A stretch of DNA of 64,000 bases from CAYVTD01 sp964454445 (GCA_964454445.1 CAYVTD010000006.1:20080-84079), one strand, 5' to 3'. Positions 25,941-35,883 are shown, counted from the first letter of the stretch. Program-made: numbers and translations. Notes: generated by a model not told the origin, from the sequence alone.

Positions 25941-26711
25941 CTATAATCCAATGAGCTTTGCCTCAAGATTGAAGTAATTTTCCAATTCATCTTGAAAATG
26001 ATAAGTCAATCGCTTTGTTAATCTCAAGACTTCATCGTCGATTTGTATCAATTTTTGTGCTTCTTCGATACATGCATCGTGAAATTCATCTTCTGGAAAA
26101 ATCATATCGACCAAACCGAGGTTTAATGCCTCATTCTTTTTAATATCTGCGCAATTGATTAAAATTTTCATTGCTTTGGATTCATTCAAGAATTTTCCCA
26201 AGAAAAATGGCAAAGCACCAATAGGATGCACCCCATATTTAATATGTGCAAGTGAGAAAACGAGGGAATCGGAAACAAAACGAAAATCTGAAGATAAACA
26301 AGCTCCAAAATATGGAGTTACAACGCGCCCTTGAAGACAAAAAAACACTAATTTTCTGAGATTGATTATCTTTCGAATAAAGTTGTTCAACGAATTTATT
26401 TGCCTTGCCCGGATAATGCGTTTTTCTCCTAATAAAGTTCTATTAATGTCTTTATTGTTTTTATCTCCGATTAACTCTTTAAGAAACGCTTCATAAGATT
26501 CGTCAGCAAATGCATCTTTTGTATTGAAAACCAGAATTCCTTTGATGATCGGGTCTTGTTCGAGCCAATCAAATATATCAAGAATCTTCCCTGTTGTTTC
26601 CAAATTGGCGAGTCCGGCGAAGGCGGCTTTTTTGAAAGTTATTAAGCCGAGATTGCCATCTACGCGAAAATGAAGTTCATCGTTTTCAAATTTAAAATCG
26701 ATATCTGACAT
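25941..26711 (-). CDS. Enoyl-CoA hydratase/isomerase-fold protein with altered active site
   Basis: 256 residues with crotonase-fold landmarks: a GILVFNTKDAFADE segment near 58-71 and YFGACLSSDFRFVSDSLVF (134-152), followed by KYGVHPIGALPFFLG. Aligning by eye to rat enoyl-CoA hydratase, the two catalytic glutamates (E144 and E164) fall on G136 and H156. It therefore should not be a standard hydratase. It may do another crotonase-type reaction or be non-catalytic. No fatty-acid-oxidation genes are nearby. The DNA between it and the efflux operon is only about 50 bp, so it may be transcribed with the RND genes. Confidence 0.75.
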   Translation of the reverse strand: MSDIDFKFENDELHFRVDGNLGLITFKKAAFAGLANLETTGKILDIFDWLEQDPIIKGILVFNTKDAFADESYEAFLKELIGDKNNKDINRTLLGEKRIIRARQINSLNNFIRKIINLRKLVFFCLQGRVVTPYFGACLSSDFRFVSDSLVFSLAHIKYGVHPIGALPFFLGKFLNESKAMKILINCADIKKNEALNLGLVDMIFPEDEFHDACIEEAQKLIQIDDEVLRLTKRLTYHFQDELENYFNLEAKLIGL

Positions 26712-26763
26712 TGCTTACCTCCATTTAATTAATATTAAAATATCAAACAAATCAGAATCAAAC

Positions 26764-29700
26764 TTATTGCACTGACAGTGTGCTTTGCGATTTCTTTTTT
26801 ACTTTTGATGTAATATAATAAAAAGCAGGCACAACGAAAAATGTAAGCATCGTTGAAGCAACCAAGCCCCCAATCGACACTACACCAAGCGGTGTCCGGA
26901 ATTCCTTGCCTGCGTCGCCTATGCCCAAAGCAAGTGGCAACATACCAATAATAATAGCAATAGTCGATGATGTTATGGCTGTTAACTTAGTCGGTCCTGC
27001 CTGTAAAAGTGCATCTTTTGGCGTCATATTTTCTTCTCTTACCATTTGATTGGCATAATCCAAAATGAGAATGGCATTATTGACAACTATACCAATTAGC
27101 ATAATGATTCCCATCATAGAAGAAATATTAAACTGAGTGTCGCTGAAATACATAAACAAAAATACTCCAATCAATGCAAGCGGCAATGTAGAAAGGATTA
27201 CAACAGGTTGCCAGAAATTTTCCAAGATAGCAGCAAGCAGCAAATAAGTAAGAATTACTGCCAGAGCAAAAGCGAATAACATATCATTCATCAACTCTTG
27301 TTGCATTTCTGAGGAACAACTCCACTTCAACCGATAGCCCGGAGGCAATTCTGACCTTAATTCATCAATTTTTTTATCTACATTCTGAATTAGATCCCCG
27401 AGAGGCTTATCGGGAGCGTTATCCCCAGAAAACATTATTGCCTTAAATTTTTCCTTATGCAGGATTTTTGTATATCCCATAGTAAACTTTATATCGGCAA
27501 GCTCGGAAAGCCGGTATGTCGAGCCCATTGGCGAAACAATTGGAATGTTGCCAACGTCTTCAGGGCTAAGCACATTCGATTCTTCGAGCATTAGCATAAT
27601 ATCGTATTCTTCGCCGAGCTCGCGATAAACGCTTGATTTTATCCCTTCCACGGAGGTCCGAAGAGTAAGGGCTAGATCCATTGCAGTAAGTCCTGTTTGA
27701 GCCAGCATATCGCGTTTTGGTTCGAGAGTGATTTCAGGCTTGCCCGAGCGTGAGCTATTGTCGAAATTAACCAATCCTGGTGTGTCTTTTATTTTTTTTA
27801 TTATTTTTTCTTTTATCTTTTCCATTTTGTCTAAGTCTTGTCCCATAAGATAAAATGTAACTGGATCTTCTCCACTTCCTATACCTTCGAGAACATTAAC
27901 CTTTATTTTCGCGTTAGGTATGCCGGAAAGCTCGTTTATCAACATAGAATTAAAATCAACTATACCTATGTTTCTGTCATTTGCATCGCAAAGATATACC
28001 TCCATTCTTGACATATTGGTTCCAATATTGATTTCATCAGTTTTTCCAACTTTAATTACTGTCTGTTCGACTTCTTTGTGATTTGTTACAATTTTGCGAA
28101 TCTCATCTAAAACATCTGAAGTTGCATCGAGGTTGTAGCCTTCGGGCAGTTCCACGTCAACTTTTATTCTGCCATCATCGACAACAGGAATGAAACCGGA
28201 TCCAATATGAGAACCGAAAATCCCGGCAGTAAGAACTAAAAGTGCAAAACCACTAATAACAATAATAGTCGATACCAATTTATTATATAATACTAATCTT
28301 AAGATATAGCGGTAAACATCTTCCATCCATCTAAGAATACTTTCAATAAATTTGCCTATATCCTTTGTTTTAAGTTGATCTGGCAATATCAAAGAAGCAA
28401 GCATTGGGGTAAGAGTAAAGGACATTAGCAGAGAAAGCATAGTGGAGAAAGTAGCGGCAAGTGCTAGTTCCTTGAGGAATTCTCCGGCTATCGACTCGAT
28501 ATTTGCCAATGGCACGAAAACCACAACATTTGTCAGAGTGGCAGCAATAACGGCAACTGTTACTTCAGAAGTGCCTCGATAGGCGGCTTCCTTTCTCATT
28601 TTTCCTAGTTGCTTGTGCCTGAATATGTTTTCCAATACAACGACTGAGTTGGACACAAGCACACCAACAGAAAGCGAGATACCCATCAGGGACATCATAT
28701 TTATTGTCATATTGAACATGCTAAAAAGCAGGAAGGTAGCTATTATCGAAGTTGGCATCGAAAGCGCCACTATAATAGTCGAGCGTATATCGTGTAAAAA
28801 AATCAATAACACTATGGAAGTAAACAAAACACCGAGCAGAATATTGCTTATTGTGTCATCGACAGTGCTGCGAGTAAAGATGGAAACATCATTTACAATT
28901 TTTAATTCTGTTGAAGGAGGCAACACTGATTTTATTTCGGATAATTGTTTATAAATCTCATTAGCTACTTGAATAGCATTACCATCTGGGCTTTTTATAA
29001 GCGAAATGCGGACAACATCGTCGTATTTTTGTTTTGTTTTATTATCGAAATAAAATGCTTTTTCTCGAACTTTAATGCCTGAGTCTTCAACACGAGCGAG
29101 CTGTGAAATCTTTTTTCTGCCGAAAGGAGTCATGATTTCTGTATTCCGAATAGTTTCCAAATCGTTGAAAGTGCCTTTCAAGCGGACAGTATATTCTTGA
29201 TTATCAATCTTAAAATAACCGCCAGGGAGGTCGAAGTTCTGAGCAGCGAACAACTGCAAAAGCATCGGCAGCGAAAGAGAGTTCTCATAAACAGTTTTTT
29301 TATCAAAAATAACGTGGATTTCCCGCTTTTGCCCGCCGGAGATATTAACTTGGGCAACGCCTTGAATTTGTGAGAACCTGTCTTTGAGCTGCTTATCGGC
29401 AATTTCGTATAGATCACGCGAATCGAGACCTTTGCCGCTTAGCACTAAATCGACTATTGGAAATGCCAGCATATCAATTTTTTGTACCACGGGTAGCTCT
29501 GCATCGTCGGGTAGTTCATTACGAACGGCATCTACTTTTGCTTTTACTTCTTGATAGGCAACATCAACATCTTTACCGAGGCGAAACTCAATAATCAATA
29601 TAGAAGCACCATCTAATGAAAAAGAAGTTAAGTTCTTAATACCGCTAACTGTAGCTACAGCGTCTTCAATTTTTTTTGAGACTTGGGTTTCAATTTCTTT

Positions 29701-29868
29701 TGGACCGGCTCCTGGATAGATTGTTACAATAGAAGTGAAAGGTATTTCAATCTCAGGCATCATATTAAGCGTCAATTTCGTATAACTAATAGCACCGAAA
29801 ATAAGTAGTGCCAAAACTAAAACAGTGGTCATTACGGGCCTGTCGATTGACATTTTTGCTAAAAACAT
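26764..29868 (-). CDS. RND-family efflux transporter permease
   Basis: 1034 residues, the full length of AcrB/MdtB-type pumps. The first membrane helix and TxVxPGA-like porter start (IVTIYPGAGPKEIE) are followed by two large periplasmic porter regions and two blocks of membrane helices. Pumps of this class take substrates from the periplasm or inner membrane through an adaptor and a TolC-like channel, driven by protons. In TM4, where AcrB has D407-D408, this protein has S406-N407 (VGVLVSNSVVVLENI). TM10 has GIVVNNAILILDY, as in many related pumps. Adaptor and channel genes lie upstream on the same strand (67 and ~1200 bp). Confidence 0.93.
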   Translation of the reverse strand: MFLAKMSIDRPVMTTVLVLALLIFGAISYTKLTLNMMPEIEIPFTSIVTIYPGAGPKEIETQVSKKIEDAVATVSGIKNLTSFSLDGASILIIEFRLGKDVDVAYQEVKAKVDAVRNELPDDAELPVVQKIDMLAFPIVDLVLSGKGLDSRDLYEIADKQLKDRFSQIQGVAQVNISGGQKREIHVIFDKKTVYENSLSLPMLLQLFAAQNFDLPGGYFKIDNQEYTVRLKGTFNDLETIRNTEIMTPFGRKKISQLARVEDSGIKVREKAFYFDNKTKQKYDDVVRISLIKSPDGNAIQVANEIYKQLSEIKSVLPPSTELKIVNDVSIFTRSTVDDTISNILLGVLFTSIVLLIFLHDIRSTIIVALSMPTSIIATFLLFSMFNMTINMMSLMGISLSVGVLVSNSVVVLENIFRHKQLGKMRKEAAYRGTSEVTVAVIAATLTNVVVFVPLANIESIAGEFLKELALAATFSTMLSLLMSFTLTPMLASLILPDQLKTKDIGKFIESILRWMEDVYRYILRLVLYNKLVSTIIVISGFALLVLTAGIFGSHIGSGFIPVVDDGRIKVDVELPEGYNLDATSDVLDEIRKIVTNHKEVEQTVIKVGKTDEINIGTNMSRMEVYLCDANDRNIGIVDFNSMLINELSGIPNAKIKVNVLEGIGSGEDPVTFYLMGQDLDKMEKIKEKIIKKIKDTPGLVNFDNSSRSGKPEITLEPKRDMLAQTGLTAMDLALTLRTSVEGIKSSVYRELGEEYDIMLMLEESNVLSPEDVGNIPIVSPMGSTYRLSELADIKFTMGYTKILHKEKFKAIMFSGDNAPDKPLGDLIQNVDKKIDELRSELPPGYRLKWSCSSEMQQELMNDMLFAFALAVILTYLLLAAILENFWQPVVILSTLPLALIGVFLFMYFSDTQFNISSMMGIIMLIGIVVNNAILILDYANQMVREENMTPKDALLQAGPTKLTAITSSTIAIIIGMLPLALGIGDAGKEFRTPLGVVSIGGLVASTMLTFFVVPAFYYITSKVKKKSQSTLSVQ

Positions 29869-29934
29869 ATTCTTTTCCTTTTTATTTGCATTTTATAACT
29901 TAGGCAGAGTGATTGAAATTACATAAAGCCTGTT

Positions 29935-30993
29935 TTAATCGACCACTTTCACCTTTTTCCCATCTTCGAGTAATGAAAAACCTTTATTAATCAATCTATC
30001 ACCTACGCTGATTCCAGCAACGACTTCGGTATTGAGACCATATCTCATCCCTGTTTCAATCTCTCTTTTTACTGCTTTACCTTGCTCTTCGAGATAAACA
30101 AATTTATCACCATTTGTTTTTTGAATTAAATTGTCAGGAATAACTATTGCCTTGGGATTTTGGTAAATCTTGATTTCCACGGAGCTTGTTACGCCAGGTC
30201 TAAGAAATCTATCGGGGTTGGGAATGGTGATTTGCACCCTAAATGCCTTGCGATTTGCGTCCATAGCAATACCTATTTCAGAAATCCTGCCGGTATAAAC
30301 TTTATCGCCTGATTTGATGTTTGCAGGCATCCCTGTTTTTAGCCAGCGAACTTCTTCTTCGGTTGTCCAAACAGTTGCAATAATCATATTTAATTGTGCA
30401 ACTGTGAAAAGAGGATCACCTGGATTAACTGCATCTCCCTCTTTGAAAGGCATTTCGGTAATAATGCCATCAATGGGCGATTCAACTTCAATCAATTGCT
30501 GAATGCTCTGGAAATTACGCTTGTCCACATTATACATTGTTTCTGCACCGTCGAGCTGCACTTGAGCGACATCGCCGGCTTCGACCAATGCTTTTATACG
30601 CTTATAATTACGTTCTGAGTTATCCAAAGCGGTTTTTGCTTGAGTGTATTGAATTGCTGGGTTATTGTTTGGAAATTCGACAACAACTTGCCCATTTTTT
30701 ACAAAATCGCCGATTCTGGCATTGATTTTCATTATTTTATCTCCCACTATCGAGGATTTTTTCGATTGTTTGATGCCTTGCAAATCAGCAAATAGAGATA
30801 AATACTTCTCAAATTTTTGCTCTTTGATTATTTCAACAGAGACGGGGATGCCTTCTTCTTTTTGGATCTGCTCCATACTTTTCGACTCAGCTTTCGATTC
30901 GCCTTCACCACAGCCGTTTAGCAAGGCAAGGAATAGAAATGGAAGAATTGTCATACCCGTTAAAAATCTTTTAAGTAATAAGTTTTTCATCAT
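29935..30993 (-). CDS. RND efflux periplasmic adaptor (membrane fusion protein)
   Basis: 352 residues. The leader ends in LLNGC, a plausible lipobox, so the adaptor is likely lipid-anchored to the inner membrane. The chain shows the usual order: a lipoyl-like half (KINARIGDFVKNGQVVVEF), an alpha-helical hairpin (about 110-150), the second lipoyl half (VESPIDGIITEMPFKEGDAV) and beta-barrel and membrane-proximal domains. It links the RND pump (next gene) with the TolC-like channel (previous gene). The start is one of two adjacent ATGs. Confidence 0.92.
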   Translation of the reverse strand: MMKNLLLKRFLTGMTILPFLFLALLNGCGEGESKAESKSMEQIQKEEGIPVSVEIIKEQKFEKYLSLFADLQGIKQSKKSSIVGDKIMKINARIGDFVKNGQVVVEFPNNNPAIQYTQAKTALDNSERNYKRIKALVEAGDVAQVQLDGAETMYNVDKRNFQSIQQLIEVESPIDGIITEMPFKEGDAVNPGDPLFTVAQLNMIIATVWTTEEEVRWLKTGMPANIKSGDKVYTGRISEIGIAMDANRKAFRVQITIPNPDRFLRPGVTSSVEIKIYQNPKAIVIPDNLIQKTNGDKFVYLEEQGKAVKREIETGMRYGLNTEVVAGISVGDRLINKGFSLLEDGKKVKVVD

Positions 30994-31082
30994 GATTAAA
31001 CTCCGATATTATTTTATTAATTATAATTTATCTTCATTTATAGTTTTCTGTTAATTCATAAATAGTACTCATACAAAACAGT

Positions 31083-32540
31083 TTATATTCCATAATAATT
31101 CAAATAATCGTTGCTAACATTGCCAATCAAATTTTCGAGTTGAAATTTTGCCGTAAGGTACTCGTAAACGGATTGCAAGCGGTTTATTCTTGCTTTTCTT
31201 TGTTCGATTTGTGAATTAAGCACTTCGAGTTGGGTGCCTTGCCCTTCTTTAAATCGGGAAATGGCAATCTGCATAGCTCTGTCAGCAAGCATTATATTAC
31301 GATCCTGGGCTTCTATCATTATCTTAACTTTTTCAAGCTCGAGAATTTTAGCTCGAATTTGTGCAGCAAGAAATTGCTTGTATTGTATGATTTGCTCATC
31401 AGTTTGGCTAATGCCAATTTGTGCTTGTTCGACTTTTTGACTTGTTCTACCACCTTTAAAAAGATTAATTTGCAAATTTAATCCGACTACCGACGATTGA
31501 TAGGTCTGAAAGTTGAAATTATCTGATGCACCGGAGAAAGAATAATTACCGAAGGCTGTAAGCATGGGCCAATATTCTGAGCGGTAAAGGTCGATTACAG
31601 CCTCATCAACATTGCGTTTCTTTACTAAAGTATTTAATGTAAAATTTGATTTGTATGACTGATTCACCATATTGTCGGCATTAGGTAATGTCTCATCGGA
31701 ATACTCGAAAACACCTTGCACGTCGATTTCTTCTTCTGGTGATTTCCCTAGAATAAGTTTTAAGCCATCTTTAGCGTTTTTTAGAGCATTTTTTGCATTA
31801 TATACCTGGGGGCGGAAGTTTTCCAAGCTGACCTCTGCCTGAAGCAAATCAAATTCTGAAACTAAACCCGAATCTCGCAGGGACTTTACGTTTGCAAGGT
31901 TTTTCTCGAAATTATCCAGCGCTTCTTCTGATATTTTCAGAAACTCGTCTGCCAATAAGACCCCATAAAAAGCAAGCTTGACATCTCGAACCACATCAGC
32001 AATAACGCTTTTCAGCATAGTTTTTGTTACTTGCAGGAATTCTCCTGACACACCAATACCGCGGAACACTGCTGAGTTAAAGATTATTTGCGATACTTCT
32101 ACTTTGGTATCGAAGTTATTATTTAGAGTAAACGATTGTAGTTTATACTTCAAAGGTCTGAGCCTCTGTTTGAGCATTTCTTCGTCGAAAATTCCATTTC
32201 TTGTTTGCACTCCTTCAGCAGCAAAAATTGAGTATGTGGCATTAGTAAGCAAAGCCTCAAAATCAGGGAAAGGCATCCGCGTTTTTTCAATAAAATGATA
32301 ATACATGGCACTAAAATCAACGTTTGGGTAAGCATAGCCATACGCTTCGTGGACAACTGCCTGGGCAGAATCAATACTACGCAAGGCCATTTTTGTCTGA
32401 TGGTTGTGTTGCAATGCCTCCTCTATGGCTTTTTCAAGGGTATAAGTCTGTTGCGAATATGCCTCTAAACAAAGAAACAATGCAATAATTGGCAAAATTG
32501 CAAGGAACTTCATAGTTTTTCCAAAACTCTTATTTTTCAT
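31083..32540 (-). CDS. TolC-family outer membrane efflux protein
   Basis: 485 residues with an N-terminal signal peptide ending near ...LFLCLEAYSQ-Q. Two OEP repeats form the long periplasmic helices; typical segments are TYTLEKAIEEALQHNHQ at the mature N-terminus and QAEVSLENFRPQVYNAKNA in the first helical pair. The second half repeats the pattern (IEQRKARINRLQSVYEYLTA). It should form the outer-membrane channel for the adaptor and RND pump downstream. Its promoter region (32541-32711) holds a short palindrome that may bind the adjacent TetR regulator. Confidence 0.92.
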   Translation of the reverse strand: MKNKSFGKTMKFLAILPIIALFLCLEAYSQQTYTLEKAIEEALQHNHQTKMALRSIDSAQAVVHEAYGYAYPNVDFSAMYYHFIEKTRMPFPDFEALLTNATYSIFAAEGVQTRNGIFDEEMLKQRLRPLKYKLQSFTLNNNFDTKVEVSQIIFNSAVFRGIGVSGEFLQVTKTMLKSVIADVVRDVKLAFYGVLLADEFLKISEEALDNFEKNLANVKSLRDSGLVSEFDLLQAEVSLENFRPQVYNAKNALKNAKDGLKLILGKSPEEEIDVQGVFEYSDETLPNADNMVNQSYKSNFTLNTLVKKRNVDEAVIDLYRSEYWPMLTAFGNYSFSGASDNFNFQTYQSSVVGLNLQINLFKGGRTSQKVEQAQIGISQTDEQIIQYKQFLAAQIRAKILELEKVKIMIEAQDRNIMLADRAMQIAISRFKEGQGTQLEVLNSQIEQRKARINRLQSVYEYLTAKFQLENLIGNVSNDYLNYYGI

Positions 32541-32668
32541 CTAGTAAACCTGTTTTTTATAACACTCTCTTATATTATTTACTTTTAAAAAATCGACAAA
32601 ACTAATTATAATCATTCATTTTATAAATTTCTATCAAAAAAACTTCTTTAAATACTACTTTAAGAAAG

Positions 32669-32683
32669 ATTTGTTTCACAAAT
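32669..32683. promoter_or_regulatory. Palindrome upstream of the efflux genes, possible TetR operator
   Basis: ATTTGT-TTC-ACAAAT is a perfect 6-3-6 palindrome between the tetR stop and the tolC start, about 130 bp before the tolC gene. TetR repressors often bind such inverted repeats near the efflux genes they control. The base composition is AT-rich, so chance is not excluded. Confidence 0.25.
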
Positions 32684-32711
32684 TTTATAATTTTCATAAT
32701 TTATTATTATT

Positions 32712-33347
32712 CTATATAGATTTTGTTGTGCTTTTCTTGTATTCTTCCCTTCCTTTATCGGTAAGTAAATCCATCATTAAAATATTGTATATCGAACTGA
32801 TAACTTCCTCCAAACTCATTGGCAGCTGAACGATAATATCTGGAGCAATTAAGTAGTCAAGGACGATGAGATGTATAAAATATATCATTTTTTGGTTGTG
32901 TTCTTCAATAAGATATCCTCTCTTTTTTCCCAACTCAGAAATTTGACGATAGCTTTCCATCAGTTCCTCATTTCTGAAATACTTTAATTTGTTGAAAAGG
33001 TCGGGATAGTATTTTTCAGCATCTTTAATAAACTCAATAGTGAAAGTTCGCGAAACTTCGAGATATTCTCTTGAAAGTCTTGCCATACCATTCATAAAAT
33101 CACTGTCATCGTCTCGAGTGATGTCTGCAAGAATTCTTTTTATATTTTCTAGATGCTTGAATAGTGCATTATCGACAATATTTTCGAACAACTTTTTTTT
33201 TGAAGAGAAATACTCGTAAAGAGTTCTTTTGCTTATGCCTACCTCACGGGCGAGTTCGTCGGTTTTCAGCCCGGACAAGCCTCTTCGAGCAATAATCTCT
33301 TTTGCTTTTTCCAAAATTCTTTCTTTTGTATTACTTTTTTGTAACAT
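32712..33347 (-). CDS. TetR/AcrR-family transcriptional regulator
   Basis: 211 residues. The N-terminal helix-turn-helix is typical: RILEKAKEIIARRGLSGLK, then ELAREVGISKRTLYEYFSSK. The C-terminal ~150 residues are helical and divergent, as expected of the ligand-binding domain. It lies directly upstream of the tolC-adaptor-RND genes on the same strand (171 bp gap). It most likely controls that efflux operon, repressing it until a substrate binds. This is inferred from position. Confidence 0.92.
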   Translation of the reverse strand: MLQKSNTKERILEKAKEIIARRGLSGLKTDELAREVGISKRTLYEYFSSKKKLFENIVDNALFKHLENIKRILADITRDDDSDFMNGMARLSREYLEVSRTFTIEFIKDAEKYYPDLFNKLKYFRNEELMESYRQISELGKKRGYLIEEHNQKMIYFIHLIVLDYLIAPDIIVQLPMSLEEVISSIYNILMMDLLTDKGREEYKKSTTKSI

Positions 33348-33495
33348 AATTATAACTATAAAATCTATTTTTACATATTCCTTGTCAGTCTTAATTTTAA
33401 ATAAATTTAATTCTATGTATTTTTTTAGTTAAAAAAATCGGTACTGAAAAAACTTAAATAGTTTTACGATTACAATAGCTTTTTATTTTCAATAT

Positions 33496-33513
33496 TTTTC
33501 AGATAGCTGAAAA
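33496..33513. promoter_or_regulatory. Palindrome in the divergent tetR-purL region
   Basis: TTTTCAG (33496-33502) and CTGAAAA (33507-33513) are perfect inverted arms around a 4-bp centre. It lies about 150 bp upstream of the tetR start and 70 bp upstream of purL. An outer CAAT...ATTG pair extends the symmetry with a 2-bp offset. It could be an operator for the TetR protein or a short hairpin. Confidence 0.3.
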
Positions 33514-33583
33514 TTGGTTATTTTTGTTATGTTTTTTTGAATTTTATTAAAAAATTGTTTAACAACTGTATATTAAGCAGGCA

Positions 33584-35830
33584 ATGAATTATTCGCAAGA
33601 CAAGAATTTATACAGTGAGATAGAGATTTCAGAAGAAACTGCTCTCGAAGTAGGACTGACAAAAGAAGAGTATTCAAAAATATTGGAAATACTTGGTCGA
33701 GTGCCTACTTATACTGAACTTGGCGTGTTTGGTGTAATGTGGAGTGAGCATTGCTCTTATAAGAATTCCATCAAACAGTTGAAAACATTGCCCCGCTCAG
33801 GTGGGCGCCTTTTAGTAGATGCCGGCGAGGAAAATGCAGGACTGGTCGATATCGGTAATGGATATGCAATCTGCTTTAAAATTGAAAGCCACAACCATCC
33901 TTCAGCTATCGAGCCCTTCCAAGGAGCCGCTACTGGCGTTGGAGGTATTCTTAGAGATATTTTTTCTATGGGAGCGCGTCCTATAGCCTCGCTTAATTCT
34001 CTGCATTTCGGTAATTTACAATCAGCAAGGACTCAGTTTTTGCTGCGTGGAGTGGTCGAAGGCATTTCGCATTATGGCAATTCTTTCGGAGTGCCTACCG
34101 TTGGCGGTGAAGTTATTTTTGACGATTGCTATTTCGACAATCCATTGATTAATGTTATGGCTGTGGGTATTGTCGATGTCAATAAAACGGCTTCAGCCTC
34201 TGCAGGCCCAGCCGGAAATCCGGTTTATATCGTTGGATCTAGTACTGGTCGGGACGGTATTCACGGCGCTTCCTTGCTTGCATCTCGCGAATTTGACGAA
34301 AAAACCGAAGATATGCGCCCAACAGTGCAAGTCGGTGACCCCTTTGCAGAAAAATTGCTTCTCGAAGCTACCCTTGAACTTATTGATGCTGGCGTTGTTG
34401 TCGGTGTGCAAGATATGGGCGCAGCAGGTATTTCTTGTTCAACTTCTGAAATGAGCGCCAAAGCAGGAATTAACACAGGAATGGATATTGATTTAGATAA
34501 AGTTCCTCTTCGCGAGCAAAATATGAGTGCCTACGAGATTATGCTCTCCGAATCTCAAGAAAGAATGTTGTTTATTATTGACCATCAAAAAGTCGAAAAA
34601 GCCGAGCGAATTTGCAAAAAATGGGATGTTCCCTTTACCTGCATTGGCGAAGTAACTAGCGATGGTTTGTTAACTATTAAACGAAACAACAAACTCGTAT
34701 GCCATTTCGCCGCAGATCCCCTCGTGCTTGGTGGGGGCGCTCCTCAATACATTCGTGATGCTAAAGAGCCGGAATACCTTGCCGGAACTCGCAATTTCGA
34801 TTTTGATGGACTTTTCATTAATATTAAACCCGAAGAGGCATTTTGGAAATTGCTTACCTCACCAAATATTGCATCAAAGCGCTGGATTTACGAACAATAT
34901 GACTCGCAGGTTCGCACTAATACAGTTAGTATCAAAGGAGATGCTGCGATTATCCGCTTGAAGGAGATCCCTGGAAAAGCTATTGCTATTTGCACTGATT
35001 GCAACAGTAAGTTTGTTTATCTTGATCCCTATCGCGGAGCCGTTGCCGCTCTTGCTGAAGCAGCAAGAAACGTTGTTTGTACAGGTGCCGAACCGGTTGC
35101 TATAACTAATTGCCTTAATTTCGGAAATCCTTATGACCCAGAAGTTTATTGGACATTCATGCAAGCGGTGAAAGGTATGGGCGATGCTTGCCGGGCATTG
35201 AACACACCCGTTACAGGTGGTAATGTTTCCTTTCATAACGAATCCAGGGACCGTGCTGTCAATCCAACACCGACCATCGGAATGTTAGGACTTATTGATG
35301 ATGTAACAAAGGTTTCTTCTGCTGGTTATAAAAATGAAGGGGATTTTATTTATCTTGTTGGCAACCAGCGAAAAGAACTTGGGGGAAGCGAGTTTACTAC
35401 CTTATATCTTGGAAAAACGACAGGTCAAGCCCCTGAGATAGATATTGAAGAGGAAATTCGCCTTCAGAAAGTTATTTTGCAAGCAATTCGCAATCAATAT
35501 ATCAGTTCTGCACACGATTGTTCTGATGGTGGACTTGCAATTTGTTTAGCTGAAAAATCTATCTTTTCAGATGATAGATTGGGCGCTTGCTGTGAGCTTG
35601 ACGATGTAAGTGTTGAATATCTTTTTGGCGAATCCAATTCCCGGATTGTAGTTAGTTTAAATGAAAAACATATAAAAGATTTGGAATTGCTTTGCAAAAA
35701 GTATAGTATTCAATTAAAAAAGCTTGGAAAAGTAGTTAAAGATAGCTTTGAAATAAAAAATGTCATTATAACAAGCGTCAATGAATTGATTGAGCAATAT
35801 GAAACAGCCATTCCAAAATTGATGGGATAA
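33584..35830 (+). CDS. purL: Phosphoribosylformylglycinamidine synthase subunit PurL (small form)
   Basis: 748 residues. It catalyses the ATP-dependent amidation of FGAR to FGAM in purine synthesis, working with PurQ and PurS. Motifs include GVMWSEHCSYKNS near the N-terminus, KIESHNHPSAIEPFQGAATG (substrate/ATP site), VGGEVIFDD and the repeated AIR-synthase halves (a second ATP-site-like GGNVSFHNES segment). The length matches the small PurL of Bacillus-type systems rather than the ~1200-residue fused form usual in Bacteroidia and gammaproteobacteria, so purQ and purS should be encoded elsewhere. It faces rlmN tail to tail. Confidence 0.96.
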   Translation: MNYSQDKNLYSEIEISEETALEVGLTKEEYSKILEILGRVPTYTELGVFGVMWSEHCSYKNSIKQLKTLPRSGGRLLVDAGEENAGLVDIGNGYAICFKIESHNHPSAIEPFQGAATGVGGILRDIFSMGARPIASLNSLHFGNLQSARTQFLLRGVVEGISHYGNSFGVPTVGGEVIFDDCYFDNPLINVMAVGIVDVNKTASASAGPAGNPVYIVGSSTGRDGIHGASLLASREFDEKTEDMRPTVQVGDPFAEKLLLEATLELIDAGVVVGVQDMGAAGISCSTSEMSAKAGINTGMDIDLDKVPLREQNMSAYEIMLSESQERMLFIIDHQKVEKAERICKKWDVPFTCIGEVTSDGLLTIKRNNKLVCHFAADPLVLGGGAPQYIRDAKEPEYLAGTRNFDFDGLFINIKPEEAFWKLLTSPNIASKRWIYEQYDSQVRTNTVSIKGDAAIIRLKEIPGKAIAICTDCNSKFVYLDPYRGAVAALAEAARNVVCTGAEPVAITNCLNFGNPYDPEVYWTFMQAVKGMGDACRALNTPVTGGNVSFHNESRDRAVNPTPTIGMLGLIDDVTKVSSAGYKNEGDFIYLVGNQRKELGGSEFTTLYLGKTTGQAPEIDIEEEIRLQKVILQAIRNQYISSAHDCSDGGLAICLAEKSIFSDDRLGACCELDDVSVEYLFGESNSRIVVSLNEKHIKDLELLCKKYSIQLKKLGKVVKDSFEIKNVIITSVNELIEQYETAIPKLMG

Positions 35831-35883
35831 TAAAAATTATTTCCAAATTGAAATAACTAATATCTTAACGTACAAATAAATTA

